A stretch of 64,000 nt of DNA from Flavobacteriales bacterium UBA4466 (lineage in GTDB: Bacteria > Bacteroidota > Bacteroidia > Flavobacteriales_D > Crocinitomicaceae), in contig CAJJBE010000005.1 in assembly GCA_905182335.1 (NCBI GenBank), positions 62,001-126,000 on the forward strand, in the 5' to 3' direction. A program made the position numbers and the translations under genes. The notes under the pieces are model-generated. The model worked only from the letters and a program-made list of their open reading frames with translations. It did no database searches and was not told where the DNA came from. This document shows positions 45,635 through 55,357 of this stretch, piece after piece (position 1 is the stretch's first letter; every line of letters starts with the position of its first letter).

Positions 45635-46387
45635 ATGGTGTTACTGGATAAATTTTTCTCGAAAAAAGAAGAAATACTTCCAGCCCTTGATCTGTCAATT
45701 TTTAAAGTTGATATGCACAGTCATTTGATTCCGGGTATCGATGATGGTTCTAAATCAATGGATCAAACAATCGCTATGCTTGCCAAATTCGAAAGGATGG
45801 GCTATCAAAAAGTGATAACAACCCCGCATGTAATGAGCGATTATTATCGAAACACATCAGAAATTATTTTAAGTGGTTTGGCTGATGTTCGTAATGAATT
45901 ATCAAAATTGAATTTGAAGATTCAGATTGAAGCGGCAGCAGAGTACTATTTTGATGATACGCTGGTAGAGAGGCTAATTAATAAAGAGCAGTTGTTGGTT
46001 TTTGGAGATAATTATGTACTGTTTGAATTTTCATTTCATTCCAAACCTGATCAAATTGAAAAATTATTTTTCGAACTATTGACACAAGGTTATAAGCCTG
46101 TACTCGCACATTTTGAACGTTATCTATATTTCAATGACCCTATTCGTTTAGCGAAAGAATGGCGAGAAAAAGGAATCTTAATTCAATTGAATTTTAATTC
46201 CATTTTTGGACACTACGGACCAGAAGTTAAACTTCAAGCAGAGCGTTTAATTGATTCTGGAGAAATTGATTTTGCAGCTACTGATTGTCATCATATTGAC
46301 CATTTATTAATACTGGAAAGCAATAGCACAAAATCGTATTTACATAAACTTAGCCATCTAGATTTAAAGAATAACCAATTAATCTAA
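45635..46387 (+). CDS. CpsB/YwqE-type PHP phosphatase
   Basis: 250 residues of the PHP metallohydrolase family: VDMHSHLIPGIDDGSKSMDQ at the N-terminus, TTPHVMSDYYRN, and ATDCHHID at the C-terminus supply the metal ligands. Bacterial relatives dephosphorylate tyrosine kinases of capsule export (CpsB, Wzb-analogue). It is the last gene of the sugar-nucleotide operon and fits a regulator of polysaccharide export, although no Wzc-type kinase is in the window. Confidence 0.9.
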   Translation: MVLLDKFFSKKEEILPALDLSIFKVDMHSHLIPGIDDGSKSMDQTIAMLAKFERMGYQKVITTPHVMSDYYRNTSEIILSGLADVRNELSKLNLKIQIEAAAEYYFDDTLVERLINKEQLLVFGDNYVLFEFSFHSKPDQIEKLFFELLTQGYKPVLAHFERYLYFNDPIRLAKEWREKGILIQLNFNSIFGHYGPEVKLQAERLIDSGEIDFAATDCHHIDHLLILESNSTKSYLHKLSHLDLKNNQLI

Positions 46388-46461
46388 TCAGCATTAGATA
46401 TTAGCAATACAACCGCATAATACATTAAGCATTCTTATATGAAACCCTAAATTGAAGTAAT

Positions 46462-48003
46462 ATGAATCCACTCATCTTGATATCACTAATTACTCTAGGG
46501 TTAGTTGGAATATTTCTTCAGCTTAAAAAGGAGTTTAGATTATTGAACTTTTTCTATGTATTAATCTTTACAACAATTTCTATTTGGGCATCTTGCTTTT
46601 ATTCTGATAGTTCAATTTCTGCTATTTATGGATTAATTTCTATTGTTGTATTAAATTATGGCGTTTCCCATTTGTCAATTTTCAGGAAACCTATTTTGAG
46701 AAACCTGTTACCTTTGGTTAGTCTCATTATCTTTACCTTTTCTTTTAAAGAAGGTGTAATTGAGGTGTTAAATAATTCATCTTTATTCGTAAATAAGTTC
46801 CTTGTTATTGGAGCATTACTTTCTGTTTTCGCATTTGAAATCATTCAAATTAAATCCAAGGTTTTAGGAAAACTATTTACTGGAATAGAGGAATCTGAAA
46901 TTAGTAAGTCGATATTCATCATTTTTATTGGGTTAACAGCTTTCTTAGGTTTATTTGCAGCATCTAGTTTTGGAGTTTTAGCTATTTCAGCATTCTTTTT
47001 ATCAGCTTCTTTCTACCGCGATGATAACTTTGGATCGGTTTCGTTATCATTACTTGGGTTAATGACCTTACCGTTGTTGGCAAATATATCAGGCGACGTA
47101 GAAGTTAACTTATTAAGTGGAGAGGTATTAGAAGGTTTGCTTTTTGGGTTTTTTGGAGCTTACTTTATTGCGAAAGTTACGGATTCAGATAAATCTGGTG
47201 CTGTCGGTGTAATATTATCATACCTTATTATTTTTTCATTAATTACAATGCTCTTGTTGCTAGATCTTGTGTACTCAAGTATGGGGGGTATGGATGCTTT
47301 TATTGGAGCTATAGTTGGGGTGACAGTGTCTAATTCTATTATTGGAAAAGGGTATAGCTTGAGTGCTTTATTGGTCATTCTAATCGCTATAGGAACTTAT
47401 TTCCCTCAGTTTATGGTTAATGATCAATTAATCGAGTTTGAAGCAGTCATGCAGAATGAAAATCAAGTTAGCGAAGAATTAGTGCAGAATGACAAAAAAC
47501 TTGAATTGAGAGATTTGATAGGCAGCTTTGAAACGGTACAAGATTCTTCTATTGTTTTATTTGTTATGGGCGAAAAAGGTGAAACAGATGGCGCCTTCAA
47601 AAAAGTTTCCGGAGTTATTGACTTTAAAGAAGATATTAGTAAATCATCACTAAAAATAAAGTTAAACTTAGATGACTTTACAACCTTTAACAGTTTTAGA
47701 GACGGATCGTTAATGGAAGAGTCTTATTTCAACCAAGATAAATATCCAGAATTGAGCTATACGAGCTCTTCGATGGAAAAAGTTGATAAGTTTACATACA
47801 AAGTTTTCGGGGAATTTAAAATGCTAGGTGTATCAAGGTTAATTGAAGTAACGCTCCAGTGGGTTGAAATAAATGATACTGATTTTATTCTAGGTGAAGG
47901 CTCTCTTGATCGCACCCTTTTCGGGATGAGCCCAAGCGCTACTGAAGGAAACACTGTTTCTTTCAATTATCGCGTGCAGTTAAAGAAATCTAATGATATT
48001 TAA
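46462..48003 (+). CDS. Polytopic membrane protein fused to a YceI-like domain
   Basis: 513 residues. The first 330 or so contain about ten hydrophobic helices (for example LVGIFLQLKKEFRLL, FLGLFAASSFGVLAISAFFL, IIFSLITMLLLLDLV). The last part (about 355-513) resembles the YceI lipocalin-like fold: KKVSGVIDFKEDIS, EESYFNQDKYPELSYTSSS, GEFKMLGVSRLIEV, SLDRTLFGMSPSA. YceI proteins bind isoprenoid or amphiphilic ligands in the periplasm and are usually separate secreted proteins, so this architecture is unusual. A short patch (SNSIIGKGYSLSALL) recalls H+-pyrophosphatases, but I could not support homology. Not part of the preceding operon by spacing (75 bases). Confidence 0.7.
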   Translation: MNPLILISLITLGLVGIFLQLKKEFRLLNFFYVLIFTTISIWASCFYSDSSISAIYGLISIVVLNYGVSHLSIFRKPILRNLLPLVSLIIFTFSFKEGVIEVLNNSSLFVNKFLVIGALLSVFAFEIIQIKSKVLGKLFTGIEESEISKSIFIIFIGLTAFLGLFAASSFGVLAISAFFLSASFYRDDNFGSVSLSLLGLMTLPLLANISGDVEVNLLSGEVLEGLLFGFFGAYFIAKVTDSDKSGAVGVILSYLIIFSLITMLLLLDLVYSSMGGMDAFIGAIVGVTVSNSIIGKGYSLSALLVILIAIGTYFPQFMVNDQLIEFEAVMQNENQVSEELVQNDKKLELRDLIGSFETVQDSSIVLFVMGEKGETDGAFKKVSGVIDFKEDISKSSLKIKLNLDDFTTFNSFRDGSLMEESYFNQDKYPELSYTSSSMEKVDKFTYKVFGEFKMLGVSRLIEVTLQWVEINDTDFILGEGSLDRTLFGMSPSATEGNTVSFNYRVQLKKSNDI

Positions 48004-48039
48004 CTACTAAACTTAAAAAAGAAACATTTTATTCGTTTG

Positions 48040-48070
48040 AAAGGTCACATGTTATAACATGACTTTTTTT
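48040..48070 (+). terminator. Rho-independent terminator after the YceI-fusion gene
   Basis: GTCA-C-ATGTTA / TAACATGAC with a bulged C, embedded in a 5' A-run and followed by seven T. It lies 37 bases after the stop of the membrane protein gene and precedes the 48223 gene by about 150 bases. Confidence 0.75.
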
Positions 48071-48222
48071 ATGATATAATTTTCCCTAATTTTCAGCGTT
48101 ATAGGGTATAATGTGCTAGTTTTGTTAGCCTTGGGTTGTTAAGGTCTAAATAATCTCCGTAGAGAACGGTAAGATCAATAGTATCACATTCGGAGAATTC
48201 TCTAAATTAAAGTTGGATAAAG

Positions 48223-48906
48223 ATGAATAGAGTTATAAAAGATTGGAAGGATATAAAGATCAACGATAGTTGGGCGATTTTCAAAATTATCGCCGAATTT
48301 GTTGAAGGATATGAGCGTATGGCTAGAATAGGTCCATGTGTTTCTGTGTTTGGTTCAGCAAGAACAAAGCCTGAGAACAAATATTACAAATTAGGGGTTG
48401 AAGTTTCTCGCTTATTAGCTGAAGGGGGTTACGGAGTAATTACCGGTGGTGGTCCCGGAATAATGGAGGCTGGAAACAAAGGCGCTCAAGAGGGCGGGGG
48501 AAAATCAGTCGGATTAAATATTGACTTACCCTTTGAACAAAATCATAACCCGTACATCGATCCAGAACATAATTTAGAATTTGATTATTTCTTTGTTAGA
48601 AAAGTAATGTTTGTAAAGTATGCACAAGGTTTTATAGTCCTTCCTGGAGGTTTTGGAACGCTTGATGAACTGTTTGAAGCGCTTACATTAATTCAAACGA
48701 AGAAAATTAGTAAACGCCCAGTTGTTTTAATAGGGTCAGAATATTGGAATGGACTAATGGACTGGATTCAGACCGTGATGCTTGGGGGGGAGAATAATAT
48801 TTCCGAAAGTGACTTGGATTTAATTAAGATTGTAGATACAGCTCAACAAGCTTTTGATGCAGTTGATGAATTTTATAAATCCCACGACCTTTCTCCAAAC
48901 TTCTAA
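48223..48906 (+). CDS. LOG-family TIGR00730 protein
   Basis: 227 residues with the LOG (lonely guy) signature: VITGGGPGIMEAGNKGAQEG and VLPGGFGTLDELFEALTL. Family members hydrolyse cytokinin riboside 5'-monophosphates or other nucleotide 5'-monophosphates; bacterial roles are varied. The substrate is not assignable. It starts 220 bases after the previous gene; the PASTA gene follows after 30 bases. Confidence 0.92.
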   Translation: MNRVIKDWKDIKINDSWAIFKIIAEFVEGYERMARIGPCVSVFGSARTKPENKYYKLGVEVSRLLAEGGYGVITGGGPGIMEAGNKGAQEGGGKSVGLNIDLPFEQNHNPYIDPEHNLEFDYFFVRKVMFVKYAQGFIVLPGGFGTLDELFEALTLIQTKKISKRPVVLIGSEYWNGLMDWIQTVMLGGENNISESDLDLIKIVDTAQQAFDAVDEFYKSHDLSPNF

Positions 48907-48911
48907 AAACG

Positions 48912-48919
48912 TATATTTG
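48912..48919 (+). promoter_or_regulatory. Candidate -7 box of the PASTA gene
   Basis: TATATTTG matches TAnnTTTG exactly and lies 17 bases before the ATG. The -33 position reads CTTT. This would let the PASTA gene be expressed apart from the LOG gene. Confidence 0.45.
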
Positions 48920-48936
48920 CACTAGTAAATAGCATT

Positions 48937-49737
48937 ATGGGATTACTTAAGAAGATTGGGGGGGGTATTTGGAGCAAAATGTTCTTGATTAATATTAGCT
49001 TGATTATCTTGTTATACATTGGAGGGATTTTTATTCTCCATATTTTTTTAAAAAAAACGACCAATTTTGGACAGCGAATAGAAGTTCCCAATCTAGTTGG
49101 TGAAAATCAAAATAACTTAAAAAACTTGATTGCATTTTCTGGATTAACATATCAGGTACTAGATTCACTTTATGACCCCACAAAAGTGGCGGGTACTGTT
49201 CTCGAACAAACCCCTACTGCTTCCAAAATTTCTGGTGTTTATGTGAAAGAAGGCCGTGTTGTTAAGGTTAGAGTTTCTAAACGAACACAGCTTGTTGAAA
49301 TGCCTGGCTTAGTCGATAAGTCACAACGCTTTGCTGAAGGAATTTTGAATAGCAGAGATTTTCGCTACAAATTAGATTATAAGCCTTCTATAGAGGCAAA
49401 TGGTGCTGTAATTGAACAGTTATACAAAGGAAAACAAATTACTGGCGGAACTAAGTTGCCAATTGGCTCTAAAATAACATTGATTATTGGACGAAATCAA
49501 GCAGGTGTTGCAGTTCAGATTCCGGATTTATATGGACTAACAATTTTGGAGGCCAAAGCGCGTGTGCAAGGAATGGGTGCGGTAGCTTTTTTTACTATAT
49601 GCCCCACTTGTGTTACTAGTACTGATTCGCTTAATGCACTTGTTGAATCACAATCTCCTGATTTTTTTGAAGGAGCTATGGTCCTGGCCGGTACAACAAT
49701 ATCTGTTTTTGCAACAACAGAATTTAACGGTCAATAA
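48937..49737 (+). CDS. PASTA-domain membrane protein
   Basis: 266 residues: an N-terminal membrane anchor (MFLINISLIILLYIGGIFILH-type, residues 15-35) and about three PASTA repeats in the periplasm (IEVPNLVGENQNNLKNLI, VEMPGLVDKSQRFAEG, VQIPDLYGLTILEAKARV). PASTA repeats sense peptidoglycan fragments and occur in serine/threonine kinases and PBPs; here there is no kinase. It precedes the T9SS type A gene by 18 bases. Confidence 0.9.
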   Translation: MGLLKKIGGGIWSKMFLINISLIILLYIGGIFILHIFLKKTTNFGQRIEVPNLVGENQNNLKNLIAFSGLTYQVLDSLYDPTKVAGTVLEQTPTASKISGVYVKEGRVVKVRVSKRTQLVEMPGLVDKSQRFAEGILNSRDFRYKLDYKPSIEANGAVIEQLYKGKQITGGTKLPIGSKITLIIGRNQAGVAVQIPDLYGLTILEAKARVQGMGAVAFFTICPTCVTSTDSLNALVESQSPDFFEGAMVLAGTTISVFATTEFNGQ

Positions 49738-49755
49738 TTTAAATACCATTACTAA

Positions 49756-51972
49756 ATGAAGCATTTTGGATTAATTATTTGTTTGGCTTTTCTCTCTCAT
49801 GGAGTATTTGCTCAAGATGAAGGTTTAGTGCCAATGGCAGCAAATACACAACTTCAATTGAATGCAGATTTGATTGTAGTAAAAGTAAAATCTCATACCT
49901 TTGATAGTACATTTATCTATACATTAGATACAATAAAGCTTCCAGTATTTGATGAGTTTACAACAAATAAATTTCAAGCATATAATGTAGACTATTCAGA
50001 CCCAGCAAACACTTCAGTAGTAGTATATCATTTGCATGACACTGCAAATGTACCATTGTTTGGGGGAGAGACATATTCTTTGCAGCCTACGTTTAAAAGA
50101 ACTGTAGATTTAAGCAATTCTGTTTTCACAGATGAGTATTTTGATCCTATCTCAGTCAAACTAGGTGATTTATCAACTTATCCAGTAACGCATATAACAA
50201 CAAATGTCTATCCCCCATTCTATATTTTTGACACAATCGATTTTGTGAATGATGTTGATACAACTTGGATTACTGATGCTGAGGTTTTTCAAGACTCTGC
50301 TAGACAGTTTTTTAAGTCAATAGATGACCCATCTAAGATTTGGATGGAAAGTGAAGTATATCACAATTACTCAATGGCTAGGAATCCTTGGTCATTAGGA
50401 GTTGCTACGTTTGATGGTTTGGATGAGTTTGGTTATCCATATGCAATGGGTACGACTACTTCAGGGTATGCTGATCACTTGACTTCAAAAGCAATTGATA
50501 TGAGTTCAGTAATGGCTGCAGATTCTGTTTATTTTAGCTTTTTATATCAACCTCAAGGGTTTTGTGACGAACCTGAAATTTCAGATTCATTGATCTTAGA
50601 ATTTTATGCAGAGGATCTAGGGGAATGGGATTGGGTATGGAGTACTTCCGGTGCGCCTGTAGAAGGATTCAAACAACAGCATATTCGAATAGATAACTCA
50701 GATTATTTTAAAGATGGGTTTCAATTTAGATTTAAAAATTACGGTGGCTTATCTGGAAGTTTAGACCATTTTCATATTGATTATGTCAACTTAAGAAAGT
50801 TTTCTGGCTACCTAGATACAGTTATTTATGATTTTGCATTCGTCTATCCAATTCATACGCTACTAGAAGATTTCACCTCTGTTCCTTGGGATCATTACAA
50901 AAATAATCCGAATGGCAAGATGTCATCTAAGGTTAAGATTGTCTTAAGGAACAGTGACAATGTTCCAGAGAATGAGCAGGATGGTTCTACTAAAATTGAA
51001 TATAATGGATTAACAGAAGGTAGCTTTATTTTGTTAGAAAGTATATTAAATAATAGTGATTTGAACTACTTGCCTTGGACCGAATACACTTCGATACATG
51101 ACTTTTCAGCCGGAGATCGCTTTGATGAGATGAAAACAGGGATTTCAGAGGAATTTAATATTGTTTCTGAGGCGACACATCAAAATTCTAACTTTACATT
51201 AAACGATTCAACACATAGTAAACAATATTTTCAAAATTATTATAGCTATGATGATGGATCCGCAGAAGCTGCTTATGGTCCAACTGGAAATCAAGCGCGA
51301 TTGGCGATTCAATATACTGCTTACGAAGATGATTCTTTAATTGGGGTAATGATGCACTTCGTTCCAACAGTAGAAGATGTTTCTGATAAGTTATTTTTAT
51401 TGACCGTTTGGGGGGATAACGGAGGAGAGCCAGGTGCTGTCCTTTATGAGGATGAATTGTTCTTTCCACGTCAACCTATTTATAGACACAATCGAAATAT
51501 TTTTAATACATATTACTTAAAAGACACTATCCGTCTGCCTATTTCAGGTACATTTTATGTAGGTTGGAGGCAATTTGATCCAGAGCGTTTAGGTGTCGGT
51601 TTAGATATGAATATCATAAATAATGATCATACATTTTATAGTGTTAATGACGGGGTATCTTGGGATGGTTCAAACATTGAGGGTTCTGTTATGATTCGAC
51701 CTGTTTTCTCTACAAGTTACAATGCGGTGCTAGGTGTTTATGAGCAAGGAAAAGATTTTTTTGATGCTACTATTTATCCTAACCCAACAAGTGGTATAGT
51801 TAATGTGAAAGTAAACTCTGGTGTGTTTAATGGAATGGAAGTTTATGATATACAAGGACGATTAATAATATCTTCTAACGAAACGTTAATAGACATGAGA
51901 GATTCACCCTCTGGAGTTTACTTCATTAGGTTACATGGAGTGTCAAAAACATACAAAATAGTTAAGCAATAA
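49756..51972 (+). CDS. Secreted protein with T9SS type A sorting domain
   Basis: 738 residues. Signal peptide (FGLIICLAFLSHGVFAQ), a large middle of beta-rich segments with no recognised family, and a C-terminal type A sorting domain (about 665-738: IYPNPTSGIVNVKVNSG, VYDIQGRLIISSN, SGVYFIRLHG, KTYKIVKQ). It is exported to the surface through the type IX system and then anchored or released. The 3' stop overlaps the rluD start by one base. Relatives of this protein between PASTA and rluD are plausible in Flavobacteriales, but I cannot confirm this. Confidence 0.88.
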   Translation: MKHFGLIICLAFLSHGVFAQDEGLVPMAANTQLQLNADLIVVKVKSHTFDSTFIYTLDTIKLPVFDEFTTNKFQAYNVDYSDPANTSVVVYHLHDTANVPLFGGETYSLQPTFKRTVDLSNSVFTDEYFDPISVKLGDLSTYPVTHITTNVYPPFYIFDTIDFVNDVDTTWITDAEVFQDSARQFFKSIDDPSKIWMESEVYHNYSMARNPWSLGVATFDGLDEFGYPYAMGTTTSGYADHLTSKAIDMSSVMAADSVYFSFLYQPQGFCDEPEISDSLILEFYAEDLGEWDWVWSTSGAPVEGFKQQHIRIDNSDYFKDGFQFRFKNYGGLSGSLDHFHIDYVNLRKFSGYLDTVIYDFAFVYPIHTLLEDFTSVPWDHYKNNPNGKMSSKVKIVLRNSDNVPENEQDGSTKIEYNGLTEGSFILLESILNNSDLNYLPWTEYTSIHDFSAGDRFDEMKTGISEEFNIVSEATHQNSNFTLNDSTHSKQYFQNYYSYDDGSAEAAYGPTGNQARLAIQYTAYEDDSLIGVMMHFVPTVEDVSDKLFLLTVWGDNGGEPGAVLYEDELFFPRQPIYRHNRNIFNTYYLKDTIRLPISGTFYVGWRQFDPERLGVGLDMNIINNDHTFYSVNDGVSWDGSNIEGSVMIRPVFSTSYNAVLGVYEQGKDFFDATIYPNPTSGIVNVKVNSGVFNGMEVYDIQGRLIISSNETLIDMRDSPSGVYFIRLHGVSKTYKIVKQ

Positions 51973-53006
51973 TGAGCGAAGAAATACTGGAGACTGAAGA
52001 TCGGTCAGGATCAGAAGAAATGTTTGAACATTATCGTTTTGAAGCAGATCCAGGTCAAGAAGTTGTTCGAATTGATAAGTTTTTAATGGATCGTATTTCA
52101 AATACATCCCGAAGTAAAATTCAAATCGCGGCTAAAAATGGGAATATCCTTGTTGATGATGTTAAAGTAAAACAAAACTATAAGATCAAACCATTAGATA
52201 AGATTTCTATTGTTCTTCCATATCCTGTAAGAGAGCTAGAACTAATACCTGAAGACATTCCTCTAGACATTGTTTTTGAAGATGATGATGTGATCGTGGT
52301 TAATAAGCAATCAAATATGGTTGTACATCCTGGTTACGGTAATTATACAGGGACATTGGTGAACGGTCTGGTGTATCACATTGAAAACTTACCAAGTAAA
52401 ACACAAGATTATTTTGGTAGACCAGGATTAGTACATAGACTGGATAAACATACAACAGGATTACTGGTTGTTGCTAAAACAGAATATGCATTAACTAATC
52501 TCGCGAAACAATTTGCTAAAAGAACTACTGAACGTCGTTATTATGCCCTTGTTTGGGGTGATGTAAAAGAAGATGGTACAGTTACATGTCATGTTGGGAG
52601 ATCATTGAAGAATAGAAAGGTAATGACTGTTTTTCCAGCGGGAGACTTTGGTAAACACGCAGTAACTCACTACAAGGTGCTTAATAGTTTTGGATATGTC
52701 ACTCTAGTTGAGTGTAAGCTTGAAACAGGAAGAACACACCAAATCCGTGCTCATATGAAATATATTGGACATCCTTTATTTCATGATTTAGAGTACGGTG
52801 GGGACACAATTCTCAAAGGGACCTCTAATTCAAAGTATAAAAAATTCATAGAGAATTGCTTTAGCTTACTAGATGGGCAGGCACTTCACGCTAAGACTCT
52901 TGGATTTCAGCATCCAACAAAAGATGAATATATTAGATTAAGCTCTGATTTACCTCCTGGTTTTCAGCAAGTAATAGATAAGTGGGAGAAGTATATTATT
53001 GTTTAA
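51972..53006 (+). CDS. RluD-like 23S rRNA pseudouridine synthase
   Basis: 344 residues: S4 domain (about 30-90: RIDKFLMDRISNTSRSKIQ) and pseudouridine synthase core with catalytic D158 in LVHRLDKHTTGLLVVAK, plus LETGRTHQIRAHM. RluA/RluD family; by length and motifs RluD is likeliest (U1911, 1915, 1917 of 23S rRNA). The final stretch of the T9SS protein overlaps by one base (TAATG). Confidence 0.93.
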   Translation: MSEEILETEDRSGSEEMFEHYRFEADPGQEVVRIDKFLMDRISNTSRSKIQIAAKNGNILVDDVKVKQNYKIKPLDKISIVLPYPVRELELIPEDIPLDIVFEDDDVIVVNKQSNMVVHPGYGNYTGTLVNGLVYHIENLPSKTQDYFGRPGLVHRLDKHTTGLLVVAKTEYALTNLAKQFAKRTTERRYYALVWGDVKEDGTVTCHVGRSLKNRKVMTVFPAGDFGKHAVTHYKVLNSFGYVTLVECKLETGRTHQIRAHMKYIGHPLFHDLEYGGDTILKGTSNSKYKKFIENCFSLLDGQALHAKTLGFQHPTKDEYIRLSSDLPPGFQQVIDKWEKYIIV

Positions 53007-53153
53007 ACGTTCAAGTTTATTGGATTGGAAGTTTTAATGGAATTATGTTTAATAGACTTGATTTCATTCGCTTTTTTTTTTAATTTTACATTCGTGAAAA
53101 CTATTCCTGTCCTGTGTCAGGCATTTTAATATCAATTTGAAAAAAGACATTTT

Positions 53154-55280
53154 ATGAAGTTTAAAATCGCTTTAACGTTTTTGTTATTAGCTTTCGCTAC
53201 AGCTGTAACAGCTCAAAGTAAAAGAATTTCCAAAGCTGAACTAGCTTATTCGAGTGAGAATTATAGTGAGGCAGCAAATAAATGTGTTGAGGCATATAGG
53301 AAACTTGGCAGTAATGGAAATAAAGCAAAGAGTAAGAAAGCAAATATGGCTTTCAAAGCCGCTGATTGCTATAGGTTTACTGAAAGATATAGAGAAGCCA
53401 ATGAGTGGTACGATCGTGCTATCTTATTAGATCAGCAAAGTGCAACACCTGAAGTGTATTTATTTAATGCAGACATGCTTCATATGATGTCGGAATTTGA
53501 TAAGGCAATTAAAAATTACGAAGAGTACCTGAAACTAGTTCCTGGTGATGAAAGAGCCATTGAAGGTATTCAGTCTTGCAAAATGAATAACGAATTTGTT
53601 GCTGATAAAACACGCCACATAATTGAAAACCAAACAGCACTTAATAAGAAAGAGTTTGATATGGCTCCAATGTTTGGAAATCGCAAAATGAATAAGCTAT
53701 ATTTTAGTTCTGCAAGAAATGAAAGTACTGGGAAACAAAAAGACCCTAGAACAGGAGAAGGCTATATGGACTTATGGGTTTCGGATTTAGATAAAAAAGG
53801 AAACTGGACAGAACCTTATTTAGTCAATGGCTATGTTAATACAATAGACAACGAAGGAACAGTTTGTTTTGATTCTCGCTATAAGCAAATGTTCTTTACA
53901 AGATGTCCTAATATTAAGAAGGAAAATTTAGGGTGTGACATTTGGGTGTCTCAGGCAAAAGGAAAAACAGAGTGGGGAGACCCTGTTAAAATTAAGCTAA
54001 AGTCAGATGATTCTGTTTCTGTCGGTCATCCTGCAACAATGGACGGTAAGTATTTAGTTTTTGCTTCTGACATGAGCGGTGGTTCTGGAGGTCGTGATTT
54101 ATGGTATACTACATATGATAAAAAAACTGATGAATGGTCTGCTCCAAAAAACATGGGGCCAGAAATTAATACAAAAGAGAATGAGTTGTTTCCAACATTT
54201 GCTCTTAATGGAGATTTAATATTTGCTTCTGACGGATTAATGGGAATGGGAGGTCTAGATATCTATAGAGCCGCCCGTGTTGGTGAAGAAAACAAATGGG
54301 AGAAGCCAACAAATTTAGGTGCTCCAATTAATAGTACAAGTAACGATTATGCACTTATCGAATATGATAAGAAGAATGGTTACTTTACTTCTGAAAGAAA
54401 AACAAGTGATGGAGAATATAACTCAGATATATATTCTTATTTATTACCTCCTAATGTCTATGATTTAAAAGTAGTTGTTTCTGAATTAGGAAACACAGCG
54501 ATTAAGATTGGAGATGTGAGAGTAGTTGTTACTGCAACTGACGGTTTAGTTTGGGAAGGTTATACTAATGATGTTGGAGGTATTTTTTGGGATAAAAAAC
54601 CAGAAGAAGGCCGTTACATAAATGAAGAATCAGGATATAAAATAAATATCTCGAAAGCAGGGTTTCATGAAGATAAAAATGGTACAACAATCTCAACTGT
54701 TGGCTTGGATTATGGTCAAAACTTTGTGATTGACATGGCTTTATTGCCTAAGAAACCAATTCGTCTTCCAGAGGTTCGCTACCCGCTTGATAAGTGGGAT
54801 TTATTAGTGGATTCAACTATTAATTCTCCTGACTCATTGTTATTCGTGTTTAACTTATTAGAAGAGTATCCAGGAATGGTACTTGAATTGAGTTCGCATA
54901 CGGATGCTCGTGGTACAAATAAGGCCAATCAAAAGCTTTCTGAAAATAGAGCTAAGGCATGTTATAAATACTTAGTCGAAAATAAAGGTGTGGACCCTCG
55001 TCGTATTATTCCAAAAGGAAAGGGTGAGCTAGAGCCAAGAACAATATGGAAAAAAGCAGATGTATATTTATCCTCCCGTCCTGCTAGTATGGAGGGAGTT
55101 GAAGAAGTTAAGTTAACAGAAAAGTACATAAATTCATTTAGACGTACTGATTCAGGCACATTTGAATTATTACACCAGTACAATAGACGTACTGAAGGAA
55201 AAATAAAGACAATGGATTTTGATCTAGAGACAGCTCCAGCAGCTGATGCAAGACACTTGAAGTTTGTGAAGTATCCATAA
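53154..55280 (+). CDS. OmpA-family protein with TPR-like and PD40 propeller domains
   Basis: 708 residues. Signal peptide (ALTFLLLAFATAVTAQ), a tetratricopeptide-like region (about 25-150: AELAYSSENYSEAANKCVEA, AIKNYEEYLKLVPGDERAI), a WD40-like PD40 beta-propeller (about 190-430: LYFSSARNESTGK, LVFASDMSGGSGGRDLWYTT, LIFASDGLMGMGGLDIYRA), a beta-rich linker, and an OmpA/MotB peptidoglycan-binding domain (about 575-640: LELSSHTDARGTNKANQKLS). This set of domains is standard in Bacteroidota and resembles PorE of the T9SS; I cannot prove that identity. Confidence 0.88.
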   Translation: MKFKIALTFLLLAFATAVTAQSKRISKAELAYSSENYSEAANKCVEAYRKLGSNGNKAKSKKANMAFKAADCYRFTERYREANEWYDRAILLDQQSATPEVYLFNADMLHMMSEFDKAIKNYEEYLKLVPGDERAIEGIQSCKMNNEFVADKTRHIIENQTALNKKEFDMAPMFGNRKMNKLYFSSARNESTGKQKDPRTGEGYMDLWVSDLDKKGNWTEPYLVNGYVNTIDNEGTVCFDSRYKQMFFTRCPNIKKENLGCDIWVSQAKGKTEWGDPVKIKLKSDDSVSVGHPATMDGKYLVFASDMSGGSGGRDLWYTTYDKKTDEWSAPKNMGPEINTKENELFPTFALNGDLIFASDGLMGMGGLDIYRAARVGEENKWEKPTNLGAPINSTSNDYALIEYDKKNGYFTSERKTSDGEYNSDIYSYLLPPNVYDLKVVVSELGNTAIKIGDVRVVVTATDGLVWEGYTNDVGGIFWDKKPEEGRYINEESGYKINISKAGFHEDKNGTTISTVGLDYGQNFVIDMALLPKKPIRLPEVRYPLDKWDLLVDSTINSPDSLLFVFNLLEEYPGMVLELSSHTDARGTNKANQKLSENRAKACYKYLVENKGVDPRRIIPKGKGELEPRTIWKKADVYLSSRPASMEGVEEVKLTEKYINSFRRTDSGTFELLHQYNRRTEGKIKTMDFDLETAPAADARHLKFVKYP

Positions 55281-55299
55281 TTAATTTCAAATAAACATG

Positions 55300-55332
55300 A
55301 AAAAAGGCGCTTATTTATAAGCGCTTTTTTTT
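55300..55332 (+). terminator. Rho-independent terminator of the OmpA gene
   Basis: GCGCTTAT (55307-55314), a TT loop, ATAAGCGC (55317-55324) and a run of eight T. It is flanked 5' by an A-run that can extend the stem. Lies 20 bases after the OmpA stop. Confidence 0.92.
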
Positions 55333-55357
55333 GTATCTTAAATGGAAACCGAATCAA

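Noticed and set aside
47316..47388. H+-pyrophosphatase-like patch (SNSIIGKGYSLSALL) in the YceI-fusion protein
   Set aside because: The other conserved pyrophosphatase motifs are missing and the spacing is wrong, so the likeness is probably chance.
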